64,000 nucleotides of DNA, from assembly GCA_902602695.1 (NCBI GenBank), contig CACKRO010000001.1:32833-96832 (forward strand), read 5' to 3'. The notes beneath the pieces are model-generated. The model searched no databases. It saw only the letters and a list, made by a program, of their open reading frames with translations, and had not been told where the DNA came from. This document shows positions 1-8,557 of the stretch, piece by piece. The stretch comes from an uncultured Alphaproteobacteria bacterium. Lineage in GTDB: Bacteria > Pseudomonadota > Alphaproteobacteria > HIMB59 > GCA-002718135. Position numbers and translations under genes: made by a program. Position 1 is the stretch's first letter; each line of letters starts with the position of its first letter.

Positions 1-1004
1 GAACCTTTTTTAAAGTATTTACTCCTTACTGGCGACACTGTGATGAAGTACTAAAACAAAAAGAAAATAAATTTAAAAAAATAAAAATAAATTACGCCAA
101 TTCAAAATTTAAAAATGAAATAACTATACTAGATTTAAATCTAACAAATAAAAAAGATCAATGGATAAAAAAAATTGAAAGATATTGGATACCTGGTGAG
201 AGTCATGCAAAATCGCAATTAAAAAAATATATTTCACAAAAAGCAAATCACTATTCTGTTGGAAGAGATAGACCCGATAAAGATTTAACTTCAAAATTAT
301 CACCTTATCTTCATTTTGGAGAAATATCTGCTTTGGAAGTTTATGATACAGTTAATAAAGAAAAAAAAATTGATCATGAAAATAAAAAAAAATTTCTTGC
401 CGAACTTGGCTGGAGAGATTTTTCTTATAATCTCTTATTTCACTATCCAGATATGATCCAAAAACCTATACAAACTAAATTTAATAAATTTCCATGGATA
501 AAAAATGCTAAAAATTTATCATTATGGCATAATGGTAAAACTGGTATTCCAATTGTTGATGCTGGAATGAGACAACTATATAAAACTGGCTGGATGCATA
601 ATAGAGTAAGAATGATTGTAGGTTCATTTTTAACAAAAAATTTATTGTTACATTGGAAAAATGGAGAAGAGTGGTTTTTTGATACTTTAGTAGATGCTGA
701 TGTTGGTTCTAATTCTGCAGGTTGGCAATGGATTTCTGGTTGTGGTGCTGATGCAAGTCCATATTTTAGAATTTTTAACCCAATTTTGCAGGGACAAAAA
801 TTTGATCCAGATGGTGATTATGTAAAAGAATTTGTTCCTGAGTTGAATAATGTCCCAAAAAAATATATTCATAACCCTTGGGAGATGTCTAAGGAAGATC
901 AAAAAAAATATAATTTTAAGATTGGCAATTCATACCCAACACCAATAGTAGATTTAAAAGAAACAAGAAATAGAGCATTATCAGCATTTAAAACTATTAG
1001 TTGA
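1..1004 (+). CDS. phrB: Deoxyribodipyrimidine photolyase, 5' end outside window
   Basis: Light-driven repair of UV-induced pyrimidine dimers by a FAD-containing cytosolic enzyme. The reading frame is open from base 3, and the first residues read KVFTPYWRHC, a stretch typical of the linker before the FAD-binding domain, so the N-terminal antenna domain lies upstream. The C-terminal half carries the family signature, including GMRQLYKTGWMHNR, NSAGWQW and SPYFRIFNP. A TTG near base 333 is internal and is not a start. The stop TGA is one base from the GTG of the next gene, so it is the first visible gene of the 1-4777 operon. A CPD-photolyase-like class I enzyme is most likely; a cryptochrome cannot be excluded without the N-terminus. 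Confidence 0.95.
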   Translation, partial: TFFKVFTPYWRHCDEVLKQKENKFKKIKINYANSKFKNEITILDLNLTNKKDQWIKKIERYWIPGESHAKSQLKKYISQKANHYSVGRDRPDKDLTSKLSPYLHFGEISALEVYDTVNKEKKIDHENKKKFLAELGWRDFSYNLLFHYPDMIQKPIQTKFNKFPWIKNAKNLSLWHNGKTGIPIVDAGMRQLYKTGWMHNRVRMIVGSFLTKNLLLHWKNGEEWFFDTLVDADVGSNSAGWQWISGCGADASPYFRIFNPILQGQKFDPDGDYVKEFVPELNNVPKKYIHNPWEMSKEDQKKYNFKIGNSYPTPIVDLKETRNRALSAFKTIS

Positions 1005-1005
1005 T

Positions 1006-2298
1006 GTGAGAGAAAAAATAGCAATTATTGGTTCCGGTATTTCAGGAATAAGTGCAGCATACTTATTGTCTTCTAAATATGATGTTTTTTTATTTGAAAA
1101 AAATAATAGATTAGGTGGACATACAAGAACTATTTATGTTGAAGAATTAACAAATACAATTCCAGTCGATACAGGATTTATTGTATTCAATGAAAATAAT
1201 TATCCAGATTTAACTAATTTTTTTAAATTACTTGATGTGAAATGCAAAAATTCAGATATGTCTTTTGCCGTCTCAAATCAAGATCCTACAATTGAATATA
1301 GTGGTAAAAATATCTTTTCTCTTTTTGCTAATTTCAGAAATATGTTTTCTTTAAATTTTTTTAAAATGTTATTTGAAATAAGAAAACTTTATTTACTGTG
1401 TAACAGCTTGAATGTAAGTGATTTAGAACAAACTAAAACGTTAAATGATTTTTTAAAAACTAATAATTTTTCAAGATATTTAATAAATTATCATATATTA
1501 CCTATGATATCATCTATATGGTCAAGCAATATAAGTGATGTAAAAAATTTTCCTCTCATAACATTCATTAATTTTTTTAAAAATCATGCTTTGTTTAATT
1601 TAAAAAAAAGACCTCAATGGAAATACGTAGAAGGTGGAAGTAATGAGTATGTAAAAAAAATTATTAATAAAAATGTTTTTAAGTATGAAACAAATTTCAA
1701 AATTAAAAAAATTATTAGAGAAAATAATAAAATTAAAATAGAGAATAATAATAATATATTAGAATTTCATAAGGTAATATTCGCAACTCATGCTAATCAA
1801 GTATTGGATATTTTGGAGAAACCGACACAAGAAGAAGTAAAAATATTTTCACAATTTAAATATTCAACTAACTCGGCGATACTTCACTCCGATCAATCTT
1901 TAATGCCTAAATCAAAAATTGCTTGGTCAAGTTGGAATTTTTTAAATAAATCATCATCTTCTAAATTTACTTTAACTTATTGGATGAATCTCTTGCAAAA
2001 ATTACCAACTAAACAAAATTATTTTGTAACTGTTAACCCTTATAAAAAACCTAAAAATATAATTAACGAAACAACATTTGATCATCCAATATATTCTACA
2101 GATACTATTTTAGCTCAAAAAAACGTTATGGAAATTCAAGGAAAGAATAATACTTTTTTCTGCGGTGCCTACCTTGGATATGGTTTTCATGAAGACGGCA
2201 TTCAATCATCTTCTTATATTTGTAAATTATTACATTGTGATTTACCTTGGAAGAGAGAGAAAAATTTTTATAATAGATTGCAAATTAATTTTGAATGA
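1006..2298 (+). CDS. FAD/NAD-binding amine-oxidase-like flavoprotein (COG2907)
   Basis: A 430-residue flavoprotein. The N-terminus has the Rossmann dinucleotide motif GSGISGISAAYLL (about residues 9-21) followed by FEKNNRLGGHT, as in COG2907 proteins and the wider amine oxidase/phytoene desaturase superfamily. The C-terminus has FCGAYLGYGFHEDG, resembling the closing FAD-binding segment. The start is GTG at 1006; the ATG two bases earlier is followed immediately by a stop. It overlaps DUF1365 by ATGA. In many proteobacteria this family sits beside photolyase, DUF1365 and a CFA-synthase-like gene, and in Rhodobacter such genes belong to the singlet-oxygen (RpoE-ChrR) response. A role in oxidising or desaturating membrane fatty acids is inferred; the substrate is unknown. 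Confidence 0.85.
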   Translation: MREKIAIIGSGISGISAAYLLSSKYDVFLFEKNNRLGGHTRTIYVEELTNTIPVDTGFIVFNENNYPDLTNFFKLLDVKCKNSDMSFAVSNQDPTIEYSGKNIFSLFANFRNMFSLNFFKMLFEIRKLYLLCNSLNVSDLEQTKTLNDFLKTNNFSRYLINYHILPMISSIWSSNISDVKNFPLITFINFFKNHALFNLKKRPQWKYVEGGSNEYVKKIINKNVFKYETNFKIKKIIRENNKIKIENNNNILEFHKVIFATHANQVLDILEKPTQEEVKIFSQFKYSTNSAILHSDQSLMPKSKIAWSSWNFLNKSSSSKFTLTYWMNLLQKLPTKQNYFVTVNPYKKPKNIINETTFDHPIYSTDTILAQKNVMEIQGKNNTFFCGAYLGYGFHEDGIQSSSYICKLLHCDLPWKREKNFYNRLQINFE

Positions 2299-3068
2299 TT
2301 TCTCAAATATTATTATCCAGTATTGTACATAAAAGATTTATTCCATTTAAACACACATTGAAATATGAGGTGCCAAGTCTTTTTATTAATTTAGATAATC
2401 TCGATCAATTAAGTAAAAATTATAAATTTTTTTCATTAAACTCATTTAATCTTTTTTCTATATATGAAAATGATCATGGATATAGAGACAAAAGGTCAAT
2501 AAAGACATTCGTTAAAGATTCCCTCTCTAAATATAATATTAAATATAAACATCTTAATATAATGATATTATGTTTTCCAAGAATTTTTGGATACGTTTTT
2601 GATCCTTTATCAATTATCTATTGTTATGATGATAAAAAATTAATATCTATTTTCTATGAAGTCAAAAATACGACTAATGAACAACACACTTATATTTTTA
2701 AAGGAAATGTAAATTTTGAAGATTTTAAATTATCTCATGAATGTGCTAAACAGTTTTATGTATCTCCATTCATAGAAATGAAGGCAAATTATAAATTTTT
2801 TAATCGAATGCAAAAAGATAAAATAAATATTAATATTGATCTTTATGATAAAAATAATAAAAAAGTTTTAACAGCTTCTCAGCATGGCAAATTTATAGAT
2901 TTTAACTCAAAAAATATGTTTAAATTTTTATATTATAACCCACTCTTTGGTTTTAAGGTAATGGCTGGAATTCTTTATGAGGCTTTAAAAATAATTTACA
3001 AAGGTGGTAAATATTATGCACGAAAAAAGAAACCAAATGATACAGTAAGTTTTGAAGGTAATTTTTAA
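2295..3068 (+). CDS. DUF1365 family protein
   Basis: A 257-residue member of DUF1365 (COG3496), recognised by the GYRDKRSIKTFV region, the central FGYVFDPLSIIYCYD and EVKNTTNEQHTYIF blocks and a C-terminal FGFKVMAGILYEALKI segment. Its biochemical function is not established. The family is almost always found between a COG2907 flavoprotein and a CFA-synthase-like methyltransferase, as here, implying a shared lipid-modifying role. It overlaps the upstream gene by four bases (ATGA) and abuts the next ATG with no gap, so translational coupling is likely. No signal peptide is evident. Confidence 0.85.
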   Translation: MISQILLSSIVHKRFIPFKHTLKYEVPSLFINLDNLDQLSKNYKFFSLNSFNLFSIYENDHGYRDKRSIKTFVKDSLSKYNIKYKHLNIMILCFPRIFGYVFDPLSIIYCYDDKKLISIFYEVKNTTNEQHTYIFKGNVNFEDFKLSHECAKQFYVSPFIEMKANYKFFNRMQKDKININIDLYDKNNKKVLTASQHGKFIDFNSKNMFKFLYYNPLFGFKVMAGILYEALKIIYKGGKYYARKKKPNDTVSFEGNF

Positions 3069-4262
3069 ATGAACTTTTTTAAAACAAATTTTGATAAAAC
3101 TGTCGAAAAATTATTAGTAAATTTTTTATCTAAAATTCGATATGGAAAATTATCAGTTCAATTTCCAACTGGTGAAGAGAGAGTTTTTGTTGGTAAAGAG
3201 AAGGATATATCTGCAAATATAAAAATTTATAATTATAATTTTCTAAATTTAATTTTTAAAAAAGGTTCTGTAGGTTTTGCAGAAGCTTATATGAATGGTT
3301 ACTTTACAAGCACAGATTTAACTAACTTATTACTACTTTCTCACAAAAATGAGAGTTATTTTTTGCAAAGTATAAATACTAACCTTTTTTTTGCAACCTT
3401 TGCCAAATTAAAACATTTTTTAAAAAACAATTCAAAATCGCAAAGTAAAAAAAATATTAAATATCATTATGATTTAGGAAATAATTTTTACGAAAAGTGG
3501 TTAGATAAGACCATGACTTATTCTTCAGCTATTTTTGATAATAAGAATACCAATTTATCAGATGCACAATTTAACAAATACAGAAAAATTGCTGAATCTT
3601 TATCATTAGACTCAAATTCTAAAACTTTAGAAATTGGATGTGGATGGGGTGGTTTTTCTTCATTTATTGCTAAAAATTACAATTGTTCAGTTGATGCTAT
3701 AACTATTTCCAAGGAACAATATGAATATGCTTCTGAAAAAATTCAAAATGAAGGATTGTCTGAAAAAGTATCAGTTATATTTACAGATTATAGAGATATC
3801 AAAAAAAAATATTCTAATATTGTTTCAATTGAAATGTTTGAAGCAGTTGGAAAAAAATACTGGCATAATTATTTTGATACAATTCGCAATTCTCTCAACG
3901 ATGGTGGTATGTGTGCACTACAAGTCATAACCATTGATGAAAAAAAGGCTAAAGATTATCAAAATAGACCAGATTTTATTCAACAATATATATTTCCAGG
4001 TGGAATGCTACCAACTAAAAAACAATTTGAATATTCAGCAAAAAACGTTGGGTTAAAATGTATTGAAAATTTAAGCTTTGGAGGTTCTTACGCAAAAACG
4101 CTAAAAATGTGGAACACGCAATTTCAAAAATCTTGGAATGATTTATCAAATTTTGGCTTTGATATTAAATTTAAAAGAATGTGGGAATTTTATTTGTCTT
4201 ATTGTGAAACAGGTTTTTCTAATAGCTCAACTGATGTTTCTCATTTTTTAATTCAAAAATAG
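3069..4262 (+). CDS. Cyclopropane-fatty-acyl-phospholipid synthase-like methyltransferase
   Basis: A SAM-dependent enzyme of the CFA synthase family (COG2230), 397 residues, close to the usual length. It has the SAM motif EIGCGWGGFSSF (about 188-199), the upstream KYHYDLGNNFYEKWLD block and the downstream MFEAVG (Glu258) and GGSYAKTLKMW (Tyr341) blocks. Two of the four residues that bind the catalytic bicarbonate in E. coli CFA synthase look substituted: the Cys of YSCA is Ser (about 153), and the His of the HTI segment is Ile (about 287). It may therefore be a related fatty-acyl C-methyltransferase rather than a true cyclopropanase. It probably acts on unsaturated acyl chains of membrane phospholipids. 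Its start directly follows the DUF1365 stop. Confidence 0.85.
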   Translation: MNFFKTNFDKTVEKLLVNFLSKIRYGKLSVQFPTGEERVFVGKEKDISANIKIYNYNFLNLIFKKGSVGFAEAYMNGYFTSTDLTNLLLLSHKNESYFLQSINTNLFFATFAKLKHFLKNNSKSQSKKNIKYHYDLGNNFYEKWLDKTMTYSSAIFDNKNTNLSDAQFNKYRKIAESLSLDSNSKTLEIGCGWGGFSSFIAKNYNCSVDAITISKEQYEYASEKIQNEGLSEKVSVIFTDYRDIKKKYSNIVSIEMFEAVGKKYWHNYFDTIRNSLNDGGMCALQVITIDEKKAKDYQNRPDFIQQYIFPGGMLPTKKQFEYSAKNVGLKCIENLSFGGSYAKTLKMWNTQFQKSWNDLSNFGFDIKFKRMWEFYLSYCETGFSNSSTDVSHFLIQK

Positions 4263-4264
4263 AA

Positions 4265-4777
4265 ATGCAAAAAACAAAAATATTTTTAGTCTTAACAGGC
4301 TATCAAATGACTTGGTTAGCTTGCGTATTTGGCGAAACAAAATTTTCTTATCCTATGATAGGTTTTTTGGTTGGAATTATTTTCTTATTAACTTATTTTT
4401 ATTTTAATCAGAATAAACAAAAATTTATTAAGATTTCACTTTTGATTTCAGTTCCAGGTTATATTTTTGATACTTTATTGGTTTATTTCCAAATATATGA
4501 TTTTGAAACTATTGCTAAACTTGGCACCTTGCCAATATGGATGATCGTTTTGTGGTTAAGTTTCAGCACTCTTTTTGATGAAATTCTTACTTTTTTTAAA
4601 GGTTATAAAATTTTAGGAATAATTTTAAGTGGAGTTTTAGGACCTTTAACCTACTATCTTGGCGAACCCATTGGGGTTATAAAAATATATAATTTTCAGG
4701 CTTTCATTATTTCAATGATATTATTTTGGATGATCTTGATGATTTATTATCTAAACTATGTTGTAAAAACTGATTAG
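4265..4777 (+). CDS. DUF2878 family membrane protein
   Basis: A 170-residue inner-membrane protein with about five hydrophobic helices and short loops. It resembles DUF2878 proteins, which are commonly the last gene of photolyase/COG2907/DUF1365/CFA-type clusters; no activity is known. ATG lies two bases after the stop of the methyltransferase gene, so it is probably co-transcribed. Its 3' end overlaps the convergent trcR gene by four bases, leaving no room for a separate terminator. Confidence 0.75.
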   Translation: MQKTKIFLVLTGYQMTWLACVFGETKFSYPMIGFLVGIIFLLTYFYFNQNKQKFIKISLLISVPGYIFDTLLVYFQIYDFETIAKLGTLPIWMIVLWLSFSTLFDEILTFFKGYKILGIILSGVLGPLTYYLGEPIGVIKIYNFQAFIISMILFWMILMIYYLNYVVKTD

Positions 4778-5316
4778 CTATCTTTATCTACTTTTTTTAT
4801 CCTAGTTCTATTTAAAGTTCTTTCGAGATCTTTATAAGTACATAAACCTACGTCCATTGGACTCTTTGCTTCAAGCACTGCTTCTCTGTATGTTCCATTT
4901 CTTATGGCTTCTACAGTATTTTTTGTTGAACTTGTAAGTTTTGCGATTTGAGAACTAGTCAATTCAGTTGGATATCTTTTAATAAGCCACAGTATAGCGT
5001 ATGGCTTTTCTTGCCTCAATGAAAGAGGTGTATATTTTGCATCTTTTTTTCTAGGAGGCAAATCTTCAATTATTTCAGATTTAATGAGATTTAAACGAGC
5101 GTTATTATTCTTTTCACATCTCTCAATTTCCTCTTTTGTTAATTGATTATTGTCAATTGGATCATAACCTCGCATACCAACAGCAACTTCCCCATCAGCT
5201 ATTCCCTGAACTTCAAGTTCATGTAAACCACAAAATTCAGCAATTTGATCGAATGTCAAGGCGGTATTTTCTACTAACCATATTGCTGTTGCTTTAGGCA
5301 TTAAAGGATATTTCAT
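4774..5316 (-). CDS. trcR: Cell-cycle transcriptional regulator TrcR (DUF1013)
   Basis: An alphaproteobacterial DUF1013 (COG3820) protein annotated in related genomes as the cell-cycle transcriptional regulator TrcR. The N-terminal segment LMPKATAIWLVENTALTFDQ and the following FCGLHELEVQGIADGEVA are highly characteristic. The second half has another helix-turn-helix-like stretch (LTSSQIAKLTSSTKNTVEAI). I choose ATG at 5316, giving 180 residues, because family members begin only a few residues before LMPKA; a TTG eight codons upstream is less likely. It is convergent with the DUF2878 gene and divergent from the DUF1192 gene. Confidence 0.88.
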   Translation of the reverse strand: MKYPLMPKATAIWLVENTALTFDQIAEFCGLHELEVQGIADGEVAVGMRGYDPIDNNQLTKEEIERCEKNNNARLNLIKSEIIEDLPPRKKDAKYTPLSLRQEKPYAILWLIKRYPTELTSSQIAKLTSSTKNTVEAIRNGTYREAVLEAKSPMDVGLCTYKDLERTLNRTRIKKVDKDS

Positions 5317-5366
5317 AATTGGCTCATATAATATAATCAAAAAATAATATATAATAAAATATAGCT

Positions 5367-5549
5367 ATGAAAGATTTTTTTGAAGTTGATGAAAAGCAAA
5401 AGACAGTTAAAATATTAAATTTGGATGATTTCAGTGTTGAGGATTTACACCTCTATATTTATGAACTTCAAACTGAAATAAAAAGAGTCAAAGATGAGAT
5501 AAGGAAGAAGGAAAATTTAAAAATTAATGCTGAAAAGTTTTTTAAATAA
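5367..5549 (+). CDS. DUF1192 family small protein
   Basis: A 60-residue acidic protein matching the short alphaproteobacterial DUF1192 (COG5509) family. An LxxDDFSVEDLHLYIYELQTEI-type block at about residues 18-39 is followed by a charged helix (KRVKDEIRKKE) likely to be coiled coil. Function unknown. Its stop codon abuts the stop codon of convergent rpmE with no bases between. A divergent promoter region of about 50 bases separates it from trcR. Confidence 0.75.
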   Translation: MKDFFEVDEKQKTVKILNLDDFSVEDLHLYIYELQTEIKRVKDEIRKKENLKINAEKFFK

Positions 5550-5777
5550 TTATTTATTTATTTTTAGACCTTTAAATCTCTTTTGGAATCTAGCTACTTG
5601 TCCTTCAGATTCATTAAGCCCAGCTTTACCACCGGTCCAAGCAGGATGAGATTTAGAATCAATTTCTAGTTTGAGAGTGTCACCTTCTTTACCCCAAGTA
5701 GATCTAGTTTTAAAAGTTGATCCATCAGTCATAACAACGTTTATTTCGTGGTACTTAGGATGTATGTCTTTTTTCAT
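5550..5777 (-). CDS. rpmE: 50S ribosomal protein L31
   Basis: A large-subunit ribosomal protein of 75 residues. It begins [12 protein letters not shown] and contains [12 protein letters not shown] and SHPAWTG, all typical of L31. It lacks the CxxC zinc-binding cysteines, the form usual in Alphaproteobacteria. It lies downstream of suhB on the same strand with a short gap of 24 bases, so it may be read from the suhB/efp transcript as well as its own promoter. Confidence 0.96.
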   Translation of the reverse strand: MKKDIHPKYHEINVVMTDGSTFKTRSTWGKEGDTLKLEIDSKSHPAWTGGKAGLNESEGQVARFQKRFKGLKINK

Positions 5778-5801
5778 GCAGTTCTTATATTTATATGAAA
5801 A

Positions 5802-6578
5802 TTAAAGTAAAGTAAGTTTTTCAATTAAATCATTATGGATTTTATTGTTAGATGCAACTAAATCACGACAATTTGTTTCCCAAGCATTTCCATCAATTTT
5901 GGAAACTTTACCTCCCGCTTCTTTAACTAAGAGAATACCAGAGGAAATATCCCATAAATTGATACCTTTTTCCCAAAAACCATCTAATTTGCCGGATGCA
6001 ACATAAGCTAAATCCAGACCTGCTGATCCAAGTCTTCTTATTCCCGCTGAAGATTTTAGAATTTCATCTATTTCATTTAAATAATTTTTATAAATTCTTT
6101 CTCCAAATGGGAGTCCAGTTCCTATCAAACAATCAGAAAAAATACTTCTATTTGATACTCGAAGTCTAGTATTATTACACCAAGACCCCTTACCTTTTGA
6201 GCTCCAAAAAAATTCATTTAAAATTGGATTGTAAATAACGCCATCGGTGATTTCATTATTTGTCATTTTGGCAACAACTATTCCAACATGCGGTATTCCA
6301 TGAATAAAATTAGATGTTCCGTCTATGGGATCAATAATTATGGTATTTTCATTACCTTTTATATCACCAGTTTCTTCAGTTATGTAAGTATAGTCTGGAT
6401 AGTAATATTTTAAAGTCTCTAAAAGTGTTTTCTCTACTTTTAAATCCGCATTTGTTACAAAATCTCCAACTGATTTAGATTTTATTTGTAAATTTTCTAA
6501 TTCTCCAAAATCTCTTAATAATATTTTACCAGCTTTTTTTACAGCTTTTTCAAAAATATTAATTACAGCAGGTTGCAT
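5802..6578 (-). CDS. suhB: Inositol monophosphatase family protein SuhB
   Basis: A Mg2+-dependent phosphatase of the inositol monophosphatase/SuhB family, 258 residues. Metal-binding motifs are visible: EETG (about 68-71), DPIDGTSNF (about 83-91) and WDISSGILLVKEAGG near the C-terminus. Members hydrolyse myo-inositol phosphates, and in enterobacteria SuhB also joins rRNA transcription antitermination complexes; which role applies here is open. Its ATG overlaps the stop of efp by one base. The efp-suhB-rpmE order supports a link to translation. Confidence 0.92.
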   Translation of the reverse strand: MQPAVINIFEKAVKKAGKILLRDFGELENLQIKSKSVGDFVTNADLKVEKTLLETLKYYYPDYTYITEETGDIKGNENTIIIDPIDGTSNFIHGIPHVGIVVAKMTNNEITDGVIYNPILNEFFWSSKGKGSWCNNTRLRVSNRSIFSDCLIGTGLPFGERIYKNYLNEIDEILKSSAGIRRLGSAGLDLAYVASGKLDGFWEKGINLWDISSGILLVKEAGGKVSKIDGNAWETNCRDLVASNNKIHNDLIEKLTLL

Positions 6579-7147
6579 TAATTTTTAGATTTTTCAATAT
6601 AACTACTATCAATTGTACTGATTACTATTTTATCATCAACTGCAATAAATTGAGGCACAGATGTTTTAATATTCTTTTCTAAAGTTGCTGGTTTATACGA
6701 AGATGCAGCTGTCTGACCTTTTACGACCCCTTCAGTTTCCACAACAGTTAATACGATACTATCAGGTAAATCAATACCGACTGGTTTTTCATTATAGAAG
6801 TTAATAAGGACATCACTATTCTCAATTAAAAATTTTGATTGATCTTTAGTTAATATGTCGGAACCAAGCTCTATTTGCTCATAGGTTTGTTTATCCATAA
6901 ATATAAAGTTGTTATTATCCTCATAAAGATACTGGTATTCTTTTTCATCAAGAATAGCTCTTTCAACTGTTTCTGATGATCTAAACCTATTATTCATTTT
7001 AGTACCGTCCCTTATTTCTTTAAGTTCAGCCTGTAAGTATGCCCCTCCTTTACCTGGTTGAGTATGCTGCGTTTTCAAAACCTTCCAGAGTTTATTATTA
7101 ATCTCTAAAATATTTCCCACTTTAATTTCATTGCCATCTATTTTCAT
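6578..7147 (-). CDS. efp: Elongation factor P
   Basis: A tRNA-shaped translation factor that relieves ribosome stalling at consecutive prolines. Its 189 residues are standard length. The N-terminal KOW-like domain carries the PGKGGA loop with Lys33, the residue that receives beta-lysine or another modification in the family; central and C-terminal OB domains follow (RSSETVERA, VVETEGVVKGQT). ATG at 7147 overlaps the end of the upstream unknown gene by four bases, and the stop overlaps suhB by one base. The modifying enzyme is not in this window. Confidence 0.96.
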   Translation of the reverse strand: MKIDGNEIKVGNILEINNKLWKVLKTQHTQPGKGGAYLQAELKEIRDGTKMNNRFRSSETVERAILDEKEYQYLYEDNNNFIFMDKQTYEQIELGSDILTKDQSKFLIENSDVLINFYNEKPVGIDLPDSIVLTVVETEGVVKGQTAASSYKPATLEKNIKTSVPQFIAVDDKIVISTIDSSYIEKSKN

Positions 7148-7542
7148 AATTTTATCATTAATTTTTTTTCTATATTTTTAATTTTTGTAAGATCTACTAC
7201 ATCAAAAGTAGGATTTAATAAAATGTTATTTTTTTTAGCAATTTGATTAATTTTATTTAAGATAATTTTATTATTTTTTAATTTTATATAATCAATATTT
7301 TCATGAGTTAATAAAATACTTAGACCTTGATCATAGCCTGAGTCAACAAAAAATTTGGTATTATGTGTCTTATATTTTTTATTAATATAGTTTATTAATG
7401 ACCTTAACCACTCTACTCCAAAACCTTTAATCAAGAAATATTTTATTAATATAACTGAAGTCTTAAATTTTGATTTTCTAAATTGTATTAAACTTTCAAT
7501 TTGTGTTAGTGTGGATACTGCAAAACAAATTTTTTTAGGCAC
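7144..7542 (-). CDS. Uncharacterised 132-residue protein between gap and efp
   Basis: Not recognised with confidence. It starts with GTG at 7542, overlapping the gap stop by one base, and overlaps efp by four, so it is translated as part of the tkt-gap-efp-suhB run. The protein is Lys/Ile/Asn-rich with alternating hydrophobic strands (KICFAVST at the N-terminus, FFVDSGYDQGLSILL in the middle, LLNPTFDVVDL near the end). This looks like a small alpha/beta fold, perhaps a fragment of a barrel or a DsrE-like fold. No signal peptide or membrane segment is seen. Alphaproteobacteria usually have pgk and fba after gap, so it occupies part of that slot. It is real by position and coupling; function unknown. 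Confidence 0.6.
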   Translation of the reverse strand: MPKKICFAVSTLTQIESLIQFRKSKFKTSVILIKYFLIKGFGVEWLRSLINYINKKYKTHNTKFFVDSGYDQGLSILLTHENIDYIKLKNNKIILNKINQIAKKNNILLNPTFDVVDLTKIKNIEKKLMIKL

Positions 7543-8546
7543 TAAACAAATTTTTTAAGATCAACCATAGTATCTATCATTCTATTAGAAAATCCCCATT
7601 CATTATCATACCACGCTAAAACTCTACAGAATTTGTCCTTTACAACTTGAGTTTGGCTCATATCAAATACAGAACTACTTGAGTTATGATTAAAATCAAT
7701 TGAAACTAAAGGCAATGAGTTTGTTGTAAGAATTCCATTTAATTTTTTAGTTGTTGAAGCTTGATGAACTAGAGAGTTAATTTTTTCTGGATTTGTTTTT
7801 TTCTTACTTACAAATGTAAGATCTATAAGAGAAACATTAGGAGTAGGTACTCGAATAGCTGTTCCATCTAGTTTACCTTTTAGTTTAGGTAACACTAGAC
7901 TCAACGCCTTTGCAGCTCCTGTAGAAGTAGGAATCATTGACTCAGCTGCAGCTCTTGCTCTTCTTAAATCTGAATGAGCTTGATCAACTGTTTTTTGATC
8001 TCCAGTATAACTATGAATTGTTGTCATGAAACCGCTTTCTATTCCTAATTTTTCATCAAGAACCATTGCTAAAGGTGCAAGACAATTAGTTGTACAAGAT
8101 CCATTAGAAATTACATTATGCTTTTTTGAAATAGTATTGTTGTTTACTCCTTGAACTATTGTTGCATCTACATTTGATGCTGGCGCAGAAATAATAACTT
8201 TCTTAGCTCCTGCATTTAAATGAGAAATTGCTTTTTCTTTAGAAGTAAATACACCACTACATTCAAGAACAACATCTACCTTCAGATTTTTCCAAGGAAG
8301 ATTATTTGGATCTCTCTCAGAATAAAAATTTATTTTGTGTTTGCCAATTTTTAATCCATTTTTAATTGAACTAATCTCATCTTTAAGAATACCATGAACA
8401 CTATCAAATTTAAGTAAATGTGCACTGCTCTCAAGACTTCCTAATTCATTAATAGCAACAATATTAATATCTTTAGGATCTTTTTCTAATAAAGCTCTAA
8501 AAACAAGTTTTCCAATTCTCCCAAATCCATTTATTGCAACTTTCAT
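7542..8546 (-). CDS. gap: Glyceraldehyde-3-phosphate dehydrogenase
   Basis: Interconverts glyceraldehyde 3-phosphate and 1,3-bisphosphoglycerate with NAD(P). Its 334 residues are full length. The N-terminal NGFGRIGK Rossmann motif, the catalytic Cys151 in SNGSCTTNCLAP and the SxTGAAKA region are intact. The coenzyme-specificity position after the second strand reads NEL (Glu34) rather than the usual Asp. Together with the LRRARAAAE segment, this resembles Gap2-type enzymes, so cofactor preference is uncertain. It lies 11 bases after tkt and is followed by an unknown gene instead of pgk. Confidence 0.96.
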   Translation of the reverse strand: MKVAINGFGRIGKLVFRALLEKDPKDINIVAINELGSLESSAHLLKFDSVHGILKDEISSIKNGLKIGKHKINFYSERDPNNLPWKNLKVDVVLECSGVFTSKEKAISHLNAGAKKVIISAPASNVDATIVQGVNNNTISKKHNVISNGSCTTNCLAPLAMVLDEKLGIESGFMTTIHSYTGDQKTVDQAHSDLRRARAAAESMIPTSTGAAKALSLVLPKLKGKLDGTAIRVPTPNVSLIDLTFVSKKKTNPEKINSLVHQASTTKKLNGILTTNSLPLVSIDFNHNSSSSVFDMSQTQVVKDKFCRVLAWYDNEWGFSNRMIDTMVDLKKFV

Positions 8547-8557
8547 ATTTCTCCTTT

